Positions 17,195 through 24,836 of a DNA stretch of 50,961 nt are shown here, in pieces. Position numbers and translations under genes: made by a program. Location of the stretch: positions 1 to 50,961 of the forward strand of contig NZ_JAPVLU010000021.1 in NCBI RefSeq assembly GCF_027158205.1, given 5' to 3'. Below the pieces are notes generated by a model. The model searched no databases and was not told the DNA's origin. It saw nothing but the letters and a program-made list of their open reading frames with translations. Position 1 is the first letter of the stretch. Each line of letters starts with the position of its first letter. The DNA comes from Streptomyces sp. H39-S7 (GTDB lineage: Bacteria > Actinomycetota > Actinomycetes > Streptomycetales > Streptomycetaceae).

Positions 17195-17758
17195 ATGCGC
17201 ACACTCGCGATCACCCAGAACATCACCGTCGACGGCTCGATCGACATGCTCACCGACTGGTTCGACCCGCAGGGCCACGGCTCGCTGGACATGGCCGACG
17301 TCCTGGAGGAGAGCCACCGGCAGGACCGTCAGGCCGACGCCCTGCTCCTGGGGAGGCGTACATTCGAGGACTTCCGTAGCTACTGGCCCCGGTTGGCCGA
17401 TGACGCCACAGGTATCTCCGACTACCTCAACCGGGTGCAGAAGTACGTCGTGTCCTCCTCGCTCTCCGACCCGCAGTGGGCGAACTCCACCGTGCTGGCG
17501 GGCGACGCGATCAAGGAGGTGACCGCACTCAAGGCGCAGGAGGGCGGCAAGGACATCGTGCTCACCGGCAGCATCAGTCTGGCGCACACGCTGATCAGGG
17601 CGGGCCTAGTCGACGAGTACCGCCTCTTCGTCTACCCGACGGTCCAGGGCCGTGGCCGCCGGCTCTTCCCGGACGGATACGAAGTCCCCCGGCTGAAGCT
17701 CCTGGAGTCGAAGACGTTCCGCAGCGGGATCACCCTGCAGCGCTACGCCCCGGCCTGA
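17195..17758 (+). CDS. Dihydrofolate reductase family protein (RibD C-terminal-like)
   Basis: 187 residues from the ATG at 17195, with AGGAGAGG just upstream. It has the DHFR/RibD-C fold: LAITQNITVDGSID, a middle LLLGRRTFEDF (nucleotide site), KYVVSSSL, IVLTGSISLAHTLIRAGLVDEY and the closing VQGRGRRLFPDG. Actinomycetes have many such YyaP/YwjB-like NADPH reductases of unknown substrate; it is not the folate-pathway enzyme. It is divergent from the hydrolase-MarR pair and precedes the CsbD gene by 84 bases, in which a separate promoter is seen. Confidence 0.9.
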   Translation: MRTLAITQNITVDGSIDMLTDWFDPQGHGSLDMADVLEESHRQDRQADALLLGRRTFEDFRSYWPRLADDATGISDYLNRVQKYVVSSSLSDPQWANSTVLAGDAIKEVTALKAQEGGKDIVLTGSISLAHTLIRAGLVDEYRLFVYPTVQGRGRRLFPDGYEVPRLKLLESKTFRSGITLQRYAPA

Positions 17759-17778
17759 ACCGAAGCACGACGCGGCGG

Positions 17779-17803
17779 GAATCGACGGGGCCGACCTGGG
17801 TAG
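17779..17803 (+). promoter_or_regulatory. Candidate SigB-type promoter of csbD
   Basis: GAAT (17779-17782), 15 bases, then GGGTAG (17798-17803). This fits the Streptomyces SigB-family pattern GNNT-N14-16-GGGTA(C/T) except for the last base. It ends 40 bases before the CsbD start codon. CsbD is itself a SigB-controlled gene in Bacillus subtilis, which supports the assignment. Confidence 0.5.
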
Positions 17804-17842
17804 GCGGGTGAGTGCAACAACCGCACCGACCTTGGAGGAAAC

Positions 17843-18016
17843 ATGGGCACCGACGACAAGGCCGCGAACACCGCGGACAAGGCCAAGGGCAAGATCAAGG
17901 AAGTCGCGGGCAAGGCTGTCGGCAACGAGCGTCTCGAGGCCGAAGGCAGGGCCGAGCAGGCCAAGAGCGATGCCAAGCAGGCCGGCGAGCACATCAAGGA
18001 CGCCTTCAAGCACTGA
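17843..18016 (+). CDS. csbD: CsbD family stress protein
   Basis: 57 residues, very hydrophilic, with alternating Lys/Glu/Ala: MGTDDKAANTADKAKG, KIKEVAGKAVGNERLEAEG, EQAKSDAKQAGEHIKDAF. The central KGKxKEVxGKxxGNxxLExEGxxxQ pattern is the CsbD hallmark. These small disordered or helical proteins accumulate under general stress; their molecular role is unknown. The ATG at 17843 follows TTGGAGGAA. It is followed by a strong terminator, so it is probably a short monocistronic message from the SigB-like promoter upstream. Confidence 0.93.
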   Translation: MGTDDKAANTADKAKGKIKEVAGKAVGNERLEAEGRAEQAKSDAKQAGEHIKDAFKH

Positions 18017-18036
18017 CCCGCAACGCCGCACACTCC

Positions 18037-18066
18037 GGGGCCGCAGCCGTGAACGGTTGCGGCCCC
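18037..18066 (+). terminator. Terminator of csbD
   Basis: Perfect 9-bp inverted repeat, GGGGCCGCA (18037-18045) with TGCGGCCCC (18058-18066) and a 12-base loop, beginning 20 bases after the csbD stop codon. It separates csbD from the PadR gene. Confidence 0.8.
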
Positions 18067-18156
18067 GCGCGCTGTCCGCACCACCGCGCGGAGCGCCGGC
18101 GCCGGCGCCGTCCACAGCCGTACGGCGCCCGCTGATTGCCGCGATACGGTCGTGAC

Positions 18157-18672
18157 ATGGCTGATGTGCGGTTGACTCCTCCTTCATTCCTCGTGCTCGG
18201 CATCATCGACCAACTGGGCGAGGCCAGCCCGTACGACGTGAAGGTCGAGGCCGCGCGCACGGTCGCCCCGTTCTGGTCGATGCCCCACGCGCAGGTGTAC
18301 GCCCAGTGCGACCGCCTGCTGGGAGCGGGCCTGTTGTCGGAGGTCCGCGACACCAACGCGCGGAACCGACGGGTGATGAAGGTGACCGCGGCCGGCAAGG
18401 CCGCGTTGGCGGAGTGGCTCGCCGACCCGGCTTTCGTGCCGGTCGAGGCGCGCGAGCGCGGCATCCTGAAACTGTGGTTCGGCGCCGAACCGGACGTCAT
18501 CGCCCCGGTACAGCTCACCGAGCACCACCGCACCCTCGCGGAGTACGAGGAACTCAAGGAGAGCGTGGGCGATCTGCTCACGCGGGGGCAGCGCGAGGCG
18601 CTGGAGTTCGGGCTCCGCTACGAACGGATGATGGTCGACTTCTGGCAGTGGGTGGATCAGCGCGGATCGTGA
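18157..18672 (+). CDS. PadR family transcriptional regulator
   Basis: 171 residues from the ATG at 18157 (an in-frame ATG at 18136 is less likely). The N-terminal winged helix is clear: FLVLGIIDQLGEASPYDV, the recognition region WSMPHAQVYAQCDRLLGAGLL, and wing DTNARNRRVMKVTAAG. The C-terminal helices (about 95-171: ARERGILKLWFG, HHRTLAEYEELKES) form the PadR subgroup 2/Vir dimerisation arm. It lies 90 bases upstream of a membrane-protein pair, and a perfect inverted repeat at 18714-18740 in that gap is its likely operator. PadR proteins usually repress transporters or detoxification genes until a small molecule binds. Confidence 0.93.
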   Translation: MADVRLTPPSFLVLGIIDQLGEASPYDVKVEAARTVAPFWSMPHAQVYAQCDRLLGAGLLSEVRDTNARNRRVMKVTAAGKAALAEWLADPAFVPVEARERGILKLWFGAEPDVIAPVQLTEHHRTLAEYEELKESVGDLLTRGQREALEFGLRYERMMVDFWQWVDQRGS

Positions 18673-18713
18673 CGGCAGAGAGGTTGACCCCGGCGACGGG
18701 TCGCCTCTACCTT

Positions 18714-18740
18714 CTCGATAGTCCAGAACGGACTATCGAG
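18714..18740. promoter_or_regulatory. Inverted repeat, probable PadR operator
   Basis: Perfect 11-bp arms CTCGATAGTCC (18714-18724) and GGACTATCGAG (18730-18740) around a 5-base centre, about 22 bases before the GTG of the next gene and 42 bases after the padR-type stop. The AT-rich half-site core within GC-rich DNA and the position are what an operator overlapping a promoter would show. The site is also close enough to be a hairpin, but the arms are not GC-clamped like the terminators in this window. Confidence 0.7.
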
Positions 18741-18762
18741 GGTCGCGATCGAGGGAGCCGCC

Positions 18763-19983
18763 GTGCAGCGTCCGAGGAGCATCCCCTGGTCCCGCGTGGC
18801 CACGATCGCCCTCGTGGTCGTCTGCGTGGGCTACGCACCCGTCGCCATGACTGAGTTGTGGCCCTACGCGCGCCCGGGTGCCCCGTCGTTCGGGGAGTGG
18901 TTCCTGGCCCGCGTGGTGTCCGGGCGCTATGTCGCCGACGCGGTCGCGACCCGGGTCGGACCCTACGGGCGCGCCCTGCTGCCGATGGTCATCCACTCCG
19001 TCCTGGGCGGCGCGCTGATGCTGCTCGGGCCGGTCCAACTCCTCACGGCCGTAAGGCGACGCACCCGGCTGCACCGCGCCACGGGAGTGGTGTTCGCGGT
19101 GACGGTGTACGTCTCGATGACGGGCGCGGCGATCTACCTGGTCCGTACGGCGCCGGCCGACGCGTTCAGCGGGGCCGCGTTCTGGATCGACCTCACCACC
19201 ATCCTGATCGGCACGGTGATGAGCGTGACGTTCGGTATCTTCGCCGCCGTCGGCAGGTTCCCCGACCTGCACCAGCGGTGGATGCTGCTGTGCTACGGCT
19301 ACCTCATGACCGCGCCACTGCTGCGCTTCGAGTGGGGCGCGCTCCCGTGGTTCTTTCCGGGCCTCTCCATGGAGGAGATCAACCGGGTGGCGATCATGCA
19401 CCTCGGTTCCCTGGTGGTCTTCGGCTCCCTGGTCGCCTCCCGGGCGATGGACCGCCGCACGTCGGTGATCGGGGTCACCGGGACCTGGGTCCCGGCGCCG
19501 GTGGTGGTGGCGGCGCACCTCGCCGGTGCGGCCGGCATGGTCTGGATCGTCAGGTCGTACCTGGGCTGGGGCGCGAACGGACACCGCCTTCTGGCGGCGT
19601 ACCTGGTGCCGTATCTCGCGGCGTACGCGGTCATGTTCGTGCGCCAGCGCAACGCGGGCCGCAGCGGCGGGAACTGGGCCCGTGAGGAGTGGCGCGTGCA
19701 TCTGGTCGGCCTGTGCCTGGCCCCCGCGTTCTCCGTCGCCGCGGCACTGCCCCTGGAGCACTACCTGGACCTCGATCGGCAGACCGCCCTGTCGGCGGGC
19801 GTGGGCATCGGCTGCGGTGTGCTGGCGTTCGCGGCGACCGCCGTGGTCAGTCTTCGCGTCATGTACGGCCGCGAGCTGGTCAAACGGCAGGGCTCGACCA
19901 GCGCCCGCAGCACACACCGCATCCCGTCGCCTGCCGCGCCGCCCACCCCGCACGTCGTGCAGAGCAGCCGAGAGACGATCTGA
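18763..19983 (+). CDS. DUF2306-like polytopic membrane protein
   Basis: 406 residues starting at GTG 18763 with GGGAG upstream. About nine hydrophobic helices are visible (for example 10-30, 72-92, 107-127, 137-160, 213-228, 245-265, 274-292, 312-330, 343-366). The DUF2306 signature is present: a histidine in RTRLHRATGVVF and the motif DLHQRWMLLCYGYL. The family is an uncharacterised heme-like, His-containing membrane fold. It is preceded by the PadR operator and followed 12 bases later by another membrane-protein gene, so the two probably form the PadR-controlled operon. The C-terminal 35 residues are a disordered Ser/Pro tail. Confidence 0.8.
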   Translation: MQRPRSIPWSRVATIALVVVCVGYAPVAMTELWPYARPGAPSFGEWFLARVVSGRYVADAVATRVGPYGRALLPMVIHSVLGGALMLLGPVQLLTAVRRRTRLHRATGVVFAVTVYVSMTGAAIYLVRTAPADAFSGAAFWIDLTTILIGTVMSVTFGIFAAVGRFPDLHQRWMLLCYGYLMTAPLLRFEWGALPWFFPGLSMEEINRVAIMHLGSLVVFGSLVASRAMDRRTSVIGVTGTWVPAPVVVAAHLAGAAGMVWIVRSYLGWGANGHRLLAAYLVPYLAAYAVMFVRQRNAGRSGGNWAREEWRVHLVGLCLAPAFSVAAALPLEHYLDLDRQTALSAGVGIGCGVLAFAATAVVSLRVMYGRELVKRQGSTSARSTHRIPSPAAPPTPHVVQSSRETI

Positions 19984-19995
19984 GACGGAGCGCAG

Positions 19996-20937
19996 ATGAC
20001 CGAGGCAATGGACCTCTCCGGACCCGCGGATCCCGCCGTCGCACCGGCGCGGGATGTCGGTGGCCGCGCGCTCACGCCGGCCGTGGTGATGCTGGCCGTC
20101 GCCGTGGCGGTCGTCAGCGTCCTGGTCGGCGCGCTCATGGCCGGGGTCAGCGTCGCAGGCCACGTGTTCGGGGCCTGGAAGTCACCCGAGGCGCTCACCC
20201 CCGGACTGCTCGGGGCGGCGATGCTCGGCGTGTCCCCCGGACTGCTGGTGATCGGCCGGGCCCGTGTCTGGGAAGAGGTGCGCACGCTCGTCCTCCCGCT
20301 GGCCGTCGTGCTCGTCGGCCTGCTCGCCGTGAGCCTCCGCAACGCGGACGATCTGCAGGTCGCCAAGGGCGGCTCGGTGATCCTCGTCCTGTTCAGCCTC
20401 GGCTGGATCGCCGTCCTCGGCGTGCTCGCCACGGCCGCGATCGTCTGCGTCGGCCGGCAGTACACGAAGCCGGCCCTGCCGGCGCGGAAGCGGATCGCGC
20501 CACTGCCGGGCTGGTCGAAGCCGCTTCTGGCCGTCCTGGGATCCTCATGGCTCGGCATCGGCGCGGGCCTGCTCGCCAGGCCGCACTTCTGGGCCGACTT
20601 CGTACCGTGGACGGTCAGCCGCTCCGACGCGCAGGCAGTCGGCGTCTGGGCCCTCGCGCTCGGCGTCGGGGTCCTCGGCGCGCTGGCCGAGGACGACCTG
20701 CACCGGCTCCGCCCCGCGCTGCTCGCCGTTCCCGGCGTCGCCCTCGCCGCAGCCGTCGTGCTGGCAGTCCACGCGTCGGACGTCGACTGGACGTCAGGAC
20801 CCGGCCTCTCCCTGTCCGTCATGATCGGCGGCCTGCTGGTGACCGGCGCGACCGGCACCCGGCTCCTGTCCGGCGGCCCGGCCGCTCGGCGCGGCGACGT
20901 CGAAACGACCGTCGTGGAAGGCTCCGACCGGAGCTGA
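19996..20937 (+). CDS. Polytopic membrane protein of unknown function
   Basis: 313 residues, 12 bases after the DUF2306-like gene, with CGGAG before the ATG. About eight membrane helices are visible (near 28-52, 68-88, 96-112, 127-150, 175-192, 212-227, 236-254, 266-290). Between helices there is a conserved-looking segment LLARPHFWADFVPWTVSRSDAQAVGVW, a pattern seen in short-chain membrane proteins of Streptomyces that accompany DUF2306-type proteins. No transporter or enzyme motif is recognised. Co-expression with the preceding gene under PadR control is inferred from spacing. Confidence 0.72.
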   Translation: MTEAMDLSGPADPAVAPARDVGGRALTPAVVMLAVAVAVVSVLVGALMAGVSVAGHVFGAWKSPEALTPGLLGAAMLGVSPGLLVIGRARVWEEVRTLVLPLAVVLVGLLAVSLRNADDLQVAKGGSVILVLFSLGWIAVLGVLATAAIVCVGRQYTKPALPARKRIAPLPGWSKPLLAVLGSSWLGIGAGLLARPHFWADFVPWTVSRSDAQAVGVWALALGVGVLGALAEDDLHRLRPALLAVPGVALAAAVVLAVHASDVDWTSGPGLSLSVMIGGLLVTGATGTRLLSGGPAARRGDVETTVVEGSDRS

Positions 20938-21003
20938 GTCAGGTCGGTCCGCACCGCCCGGCCCGCCCCCGCCTGCCGCATACGGGCCAAGGGGCGTGCG
21001 TCA

Positions 21004-21024
21004 GGCCCCGGCGATGCCGGGGCC
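21004..21024. terminator. Bidirectional terminator between convergent genes
   Basis: GGCCCCGGC (21004-21012) and GCCGGGGCC (21016-21024), perfect 9-bp arms with a 3-base loop, midway between the stop codons of the membrane-protein gene (20937) and the MerR gene (21063). Confidence 0.8.
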
Positions 21025-21062
21025 CGTTCCCCACCAGGGCGGTCGCTCGCCCCACGAGGGGA

Positions 21063-21386
21063 TCATTGGGGACGTCGGCGCAGCTTCTCGTTGAGCGCCA
21101 GCGCCTCTTCGAGTTGGTCCTCCAGCGCCACGATGCGGCACGCCGTCTCGATCGTGGTGCCCTGGTCGACCAGCTCTCGGGCACGCGCGGCGATGCGCAA
21201 CTGGTAGCGGGAGTAACGGCGGTGACCGCCCTCGGAGCGCAGCGGGGTGATCAGGCGTGCCTCGCCGATCGCCCGCAGGAACGCGGCATTGGTGCCGATC
21301 ATCTCGGCGGCCCGGCCCATGGTGTAGGCCGGGTAGTCCTCATCGTCGAACCGGTCCGCAGCGGTCGCGGGGGTCTGCTCACTCAT
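21063..21386 (-). CDS. MerR family transcriptional regulator
   Basis: 107 residues from the ATG at 21384-21386, with a GAGGCGAG site upstream. The MerR winged helix is plain: YTMGRAAEMIGTNAAFLRAIGEARLITPLRSEGGHRRYSRYQL (seen as DNA-binding helix, then wing GGHRRYS). A coiled dimerisation helix follows with ETACRIVALEDQLEEALALNEKL. The protein lacks any C-terminal effector domain, as in the short HspR-like or SoxR-less members, so it may respond through partner proteins. Similar genes are common in Streptomyces. It is preceded by a 640-base gene-free region. Confidence 0.9.
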   Translation of the reverse strand: MSEQTPATAADRFDDEDYPAYTMGRAAEMIGTNAAFLRAIGEARLITPLRSEGGHRRYSRYQLRIAARARELVDQGTTIETACRIVALEDQLEEALALNEKLRRRPQ

Positions 21387-22025
21387 CTCGCCTCTTCGTG
21401 TCTGACGGTCATACGGCCTCCAAGAAACGCATGGAGGGGCCCCGGGAGCCGAACTCGGCTTCCGGGGCCCCAAAGGGCGGTTCAACACCATCTACATCTA
21501 CCGGCGTACAAGCGCCGGTCCTGCCGTATCCGCACGACCGCGCCGGGGGAACGCGGGGTGCGGGGATCGTGAATGCCTGACCGGGGACCACCTTCCAATC
21601 CGGGGCCTTGCGAGTGCCCACACGATTTCGTCGTGCGGGCGATCCTGATGGCGTTGCTCCGTACCTTCCTGCTCGAATCCGGACATCGGGCTCTGCTGAA
21701 CTGCTGGTACTCCAGAAACTGCGATCCTGCGCGGCGACTCCTTGCGAGCCGCCGGACCCGGCCATCAAGCCTGCGGCCTTCCGCACTCACCGGCCGCCGG
21801 ATTCCATCGCCGTGTCTGCTTGCCGAGCGGCAGTTCGTTTTTGCCGCTCCGTGCTGACCTTGTGGCTACACCAGGAACAGTACCTACCCGCAGAAGCGAA
21901 TGTCTACCGCACACGCGACAGATTTACCCGTCGGCCAAAACCAGGCATCCTGCCCCTGTCCCATGGGTGCGTCGCGCGGCGGCGGCCGGTACCGCCCGGG
22001 GCCGCGGAGGTCCGCGTACCGCCGG
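21387..22025. other. 640-base gene-poor region with two strong hairpins
   Basis: Between the STAS gene end and the MerR start (both minus strand). It contains a 15-bp near-perfect hairpin (21436-21450 with 21457-21471, one G-U pair, 6-base loop) some 50 bases upstream of the MerR start, and a smaller CCGGCG/CGCCGG hairpin (21501-21506 with 21513-21518). A 62-residue minus-strand reading frame (21498-21686, MSGFEQEGTEQRHQD) has no ribosome site and I do not call it. The rest has lower GC and no feature I recognise; it could hold a small RNA or the decayed remains of a gene. Confidence 0.4.
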
Positions 22026-22370
22026 TCAGCCGAGGGGGCCGGTGTCCTGCCCGGGGCCCGGTTGGATGTCGAAGATCTGGTCCAGACCCAGGAGCCGCAG
22101 GATCCGGACAGTGGCCGCCGGGACCGCCGCCAGCGTGATGTCGGCGCCCTGTTCACAGGCCTGGTTGCGTGCCGCGATCAGCGCGGTGATGCCGCTGGAG
22201 TCGCAGAAGGTCAGGCCGCCGAGATCCACCACCAGCAGTTGACCGCGCTGAAGGACGATGAGGCCGACAGCGCTGCGGAACCGGCCGGCGCTGGCGTGGT
22301 CGAGATCGCCGGCCACCGCCAGGACCGCACCCTTCGGCGTGCCGTGGGTGGCGAGATTCATGTCCGTCAT
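22026..22370 (-). CDS. STAS-domain anti-sigma factor antagonist
   Basis: 114 residues, a lone STAS domain: VAGDLDHASAGRFRSAV, the central strand LLVVDLGGLTFCDSSG and the helix ITALIAARNQACEQG. Asp57-Ser58-Ser59-Gly60 is the DSSG phosphorylation loop; a serine there is phosphorylated by an anti-sigma kinase and dephosphorylated by a PP2C phosphatase. The dephosphorylated form binds the anti-sigma factor and frees the sigma factor. The ATG overlaps the stop of the PAS-PP2C gene as ATGA, so phosphatase and presumed substrate are made together. No anti-sigma kinase or sigma gene is in the window. Confidence 0.93.
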   Translation of the reverse strand: MTDMNLATHGTPKGAVLAVAGDLDHASAGRFRSAVGLIVLQRGQLLVVDLGGLTFCDSSGITALIAARNQACEQGADITLAAVPAATVRILRLLGLDQIFDIQPGPGQDTGPLG

Positions 22371-23677
22371 CGCGCGGCGCCCCCGTGGGTCGCGGCGACG
22401 GGAGCGCCGAGGGCGAGCAGGGCGGTGTCGTCGTCCAGGCCGTCGCCGAAGCTCTTCAGCAGGCCCGTCAGGGCGGTGATGGTCTGCTGGGCGCCGGCCG
22501 GGGCCAGGGTCCGGACAAAGGCGTGCAGGGCGTCCTCGCTGTAGCGGGGGCCGTGGGCGGTCCGTGCCTCGGTCAGGCCGTCGGTGTAGAGCAGCAGCGT
22601 GTCACCCGGATGCAGGACCGTGGTGGCCAGGGTGAAATTCGGGTGCGGCATGACACCGACCAGCATGCCCCCGGGAGTGGGCAGATAGTGCGCGGTGCCG
22701 TCGGCGCGCAACAGGAGCGCCGGCGGGTGTCCGCCACTGGCCAACGTGATGTGGAGAGCGCCATCGTGCGAGGTGAGGGTGCCGGCGATGGTGGTGCAGT
22801 AGCGGGGGTCGTCGCCCGGGTAGCCCGCGAGCATGGCGGCGTTGAGGGTGACCAGGGCCTGGGCCGGGTCATCGGCGTGCAGAGACGCGGCACGCAGCGT
22901 GTAGCGGATCAGCGAGGTGACCGCGGCCGCCTCGGGCCCCTTGCCGCAGACGTCGCCGAGGAAGAAACCCCAGCGGTCGTCGCCGAGCGCGAACAGGTCG
23001 TAGAAATCGCCGCCGAGCTCATCGACGGAGGCGGTGTGGTAATACGCGGCGGCCTCCACCCCCGGCACCCGCGGGAGAGCCGGCGGGAGGAGGCTGTTCT
23101 GCAGGATGGCCAGGACCTGATGCAGACGCATCCGCTCGTCCTCGGCGACCCGGTGGGCCTGCTCGGCCTCCTTACGGGCGCGCAGCAGCTCCTGCTCGTA
23201 GGCGCGGCGGTCGCGGGCGTCGAACACCGTGGTGCGGATCAGCAGCGGCTCCATGTCCGTACCGGTTTTGACCACCGAGGTGACCAGCACGGGCAGGCGG
23301 CTGCCGTCGGCGGCCTTGAGCTCCAGGGCGATTCCGGAGACCTGGCCCTGCATCGCGAGCAGCGGAGCGAAATGCGTCTCGTGATAGAGCTTGCCGCCCA
23401 CCGTCAGCAGATCCGAGAAGCGCTTGCGGCCGACCAGCTGAGCGCGCGTGTGGCCGAGCCAGCCGAGCAGTGTGGCGTTGACCTTGGCGATCCGGCCGTC
23501 GAGCAATGTCGACAGATACCCGCAGGGTGCGTTGTCGTACAGGTCCTCGATGCTGTCTTCCAGGAGAGCCGAGAACTCCGCGTGCTCCGCGTCCTCCGCG
23601 TCCCGGTCCTTGCCGCCCCCGTCCTTGCCGTTGTCGTCGGACGAGCCGCCGGACTCGTCGTCCGTCTCGCACATCAT
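22367..23677 (-). CDS. rsbP: RsbP-like PAS-PP2C (SpoIIE-type) serine phosphatase
   Basis: 436 residues. An acidic disordered start (1-38) is followed by a PAS domain (about 42-155, with NAPCGYLSTLLDGRIAKVN), a coiled linker (158-195, EQELLRARKEAEQAHRV) and a SpoIIE-type PP2C domain (205-425) with the metal aspartates in GGDFYD (222-227), GDVCGKG (241-247), DGLTEA and DDDTALL. PAS-coil-PP2C is the layout of Bacillus RsbP, which reactivates the RsbV-type antagonist under energy stress. It is sandwiched by 4-base ATGA overlaps between an RsbQ-like hydrolase and a STAS protein, which makes the assignment strong. The sensed ligand of the PAS domain is unknown. Confidence 0.92.
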   Translation of the reverse strand: MMCETDDESGGSSDDNGKDGGGKDRDAEDAEHAEFSALLEDSIEDLYDNAPCGYLSTLLDGRIAKVNATLLGWLGHTRAQLVGRKRFSDLLTVGGKLYHETHFAPLLAMQGQVSGIALELKAADGSRLPVLVTSVVKTGTDMEPLLIRTTVFDARDRRAYEQELLRARKEAEQAHRVAEDERMRLHQVLAILQNSLLPPALPRVPGVEAAAYYHTASVDELGGDFYDLFALGDDRWGFFLGDVCGKGPEAAAVTSLIRYTLRAASLHADDPAQALVTLNAAMLAGYPGDDPRYCTTIAGTLTSHDGALHITLASGGHPPALLLRADGTAHYLPTPGGMLVGVMPHPNFTLATTVLHPGDTLLLYTDGLTEARTAHGPRYSEDALHAFVRTLAPAGAQQTITALTGLLKSFGDGLDDDTALLALGAPVAATHGGAAR

Positions 23678-24483
23678 CGGGCGGCGCCGGCGAACGCCAC
23701 GATCTCCCGGGCGGTGGCCTCGGGGGCACTGAGCTGCGGGCAGTGCCCGGTCGCCTCCAGCGTCACCAGCCGGCTGCCGGGGATCGCGGCGTGCACGAAC
23801 GCGCCGACCTCACGCGGGGCGATGGCGTCCTGCGCACACTCCAGCACCAGGGTGGGCACGCGGACCGAGGCCAGCTCGGCACGGGAGTCCGACAGGAACG
23901 TGGTGCGCGCGAAGACCGCGGCCATGCCCGGATCGGTGGCGCAGAAGCTGTTGGTCAGCTCCTGGCCGAGCTCGGGCCGGTCCGGGTTGCCCATGATCAC
24001 CGGCGCCATCGCCGCCGACCAGCCCAGATAGTTGCTGTCCAGCGATTCCAGCAGTTCCTCGATGTCAGCGGCGCTGAATCCCCCGACGTAGCCTGTCCCG
24101 GGGTCGTCGATGTAGCAGGGCGAGGGCGTCACCATCACCAGCTTGGCGAACCGCTGCGGCTCTCGGGCTACGGCGAGCACGCCGACCATCGCGCTGACCG
24201 AGTGCCCCACGAACACCACGTCGGACAGATCCAGCTGCTCGCAGACGCCCAGCACGTCGGTCGCGTAGCCGTCCAGGGAGGCGTAGCGCTTCTCGTCCCA
24301 GGCCGACAGGTCCGATCGCCCCGAGCCGACGTAGTCGAACATCACCACCTGGAAACGCTCGGCCAGGACCGGTGCCACCAGACGCCACATGTTCTGGTCG
24401 CAGCCGAACCCGTGCGCCAGCATGATCACCGGTCCGCCCGGCTGCCCCGTGACCGTCACGTTGTTCCTACCGACCGCGTCCAT
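23674..24483 (-). CDS. rsbQ: RsbQ-like alpha/beta hydrolase, partner of the PAS-PP2C phosphatase
   Basis: 269 residues from the ATG at 24481-24483, which has AAAGGA at a proper distance; a closer ATG at 24492 sits too near that site. From memory, this is the same length as Bacillus subtilis RsbQ. It shows RsbQ features: MLAHGFGCDQNMWR, FDYVGSGRSDLSAWD, then GHSVSAMVG (Ser95), CAQDAIAP (Asp219) and EATGHCPQ (His247), which match the published triad positions almost exactly. RsbQ is needed by RsbP for energy-stress signalling, perhaps by hydrolysing or delivering a hydrophobic ligand to the PAS domain. It is first in a three-gene overlapping operon. Relatives such as plant D14/KAI2 share the fold. 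Confidence 0.92.
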   Translation of the reverse strand: MDAVGRNNVTVTGQPGGPVIMLAHGFGCDQNMWRLVAPVLAERFQVVMFDYVGSGRSDLSAWDEKRYASLDGYATDVLGVCEQLDLSDVVFVGHSVSAMVGVLAVAREPQRFAKLVMVTPSPCYIDDPGTGYVGGFSAADIEELLESLDSNYLGWSAAMAPVIMGNPDRPELGQELTNSFCATDPGMAAVFARTTFLSDSRAELASVRVPTLVLECAQDAIAPREVGAFVHAAIPGSRLVTLEATGHCPQLSAPEATAREIVAFAGAAR

Positions 24484-24772
24484 GCGGAACATCCTTTCAC
24501 GGGGGGTCGTACCGGCAACCGCCGCAGGTCGTACACAGCGCGGGGACCCAGGGGGAACGGGCCCTGCGCCCAGGCGGGGTGCCCGGGCGACACGTCGAGA
24601 GCGCCACGGGGACGGAGCGGCTCTCGCCGCGCGGCCCGGGCAGGGCGTCACCGACGGCCGGGCCGAGGCGACTCCCGCCGTCGCCTTCCTTCGGTTTCCG
24701 TCCCGCTGCCATCGTGCCGCTCGTGTGTGCGGACGCGGTTACGCCGGATGGGTGACGCCGAGGGACGCCACG

Positions 24773-24814
24773 CGCTCCGTCCCGCCGACAACGAAGAGTC
24801 GGCGGGACGGAGCG
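24773..24814 (-). terminator. Strong terminator of the PRC-barrel gene
   Basis: Perfect 17-bp inverted repeat (24773-24789 with 24798-24814) and 8-base loop, starting 23 bases past the PRC-barrel stop codon. It is the most stable hairpin in the window. The rest of the 353-base interval between the PRC-barrel gene and the RsbQ start shows no gene and should contain the promoter of the rsbQ-rsbP-STAS operon. Confidence 0.85.
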
Positions 24815-24836
24815 CAACGTCTCGGCGGAACATCCC

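Noticed and set aside
21498..21686. 62-codon minus-strand frame with a protein-like hydrophilic start (MSGFEQEGTEQ).
   Set aside because: No ribosome site, the ending is Arg/Pro-rich and overlaps a hairpin; kept only as a note in the gap entry.
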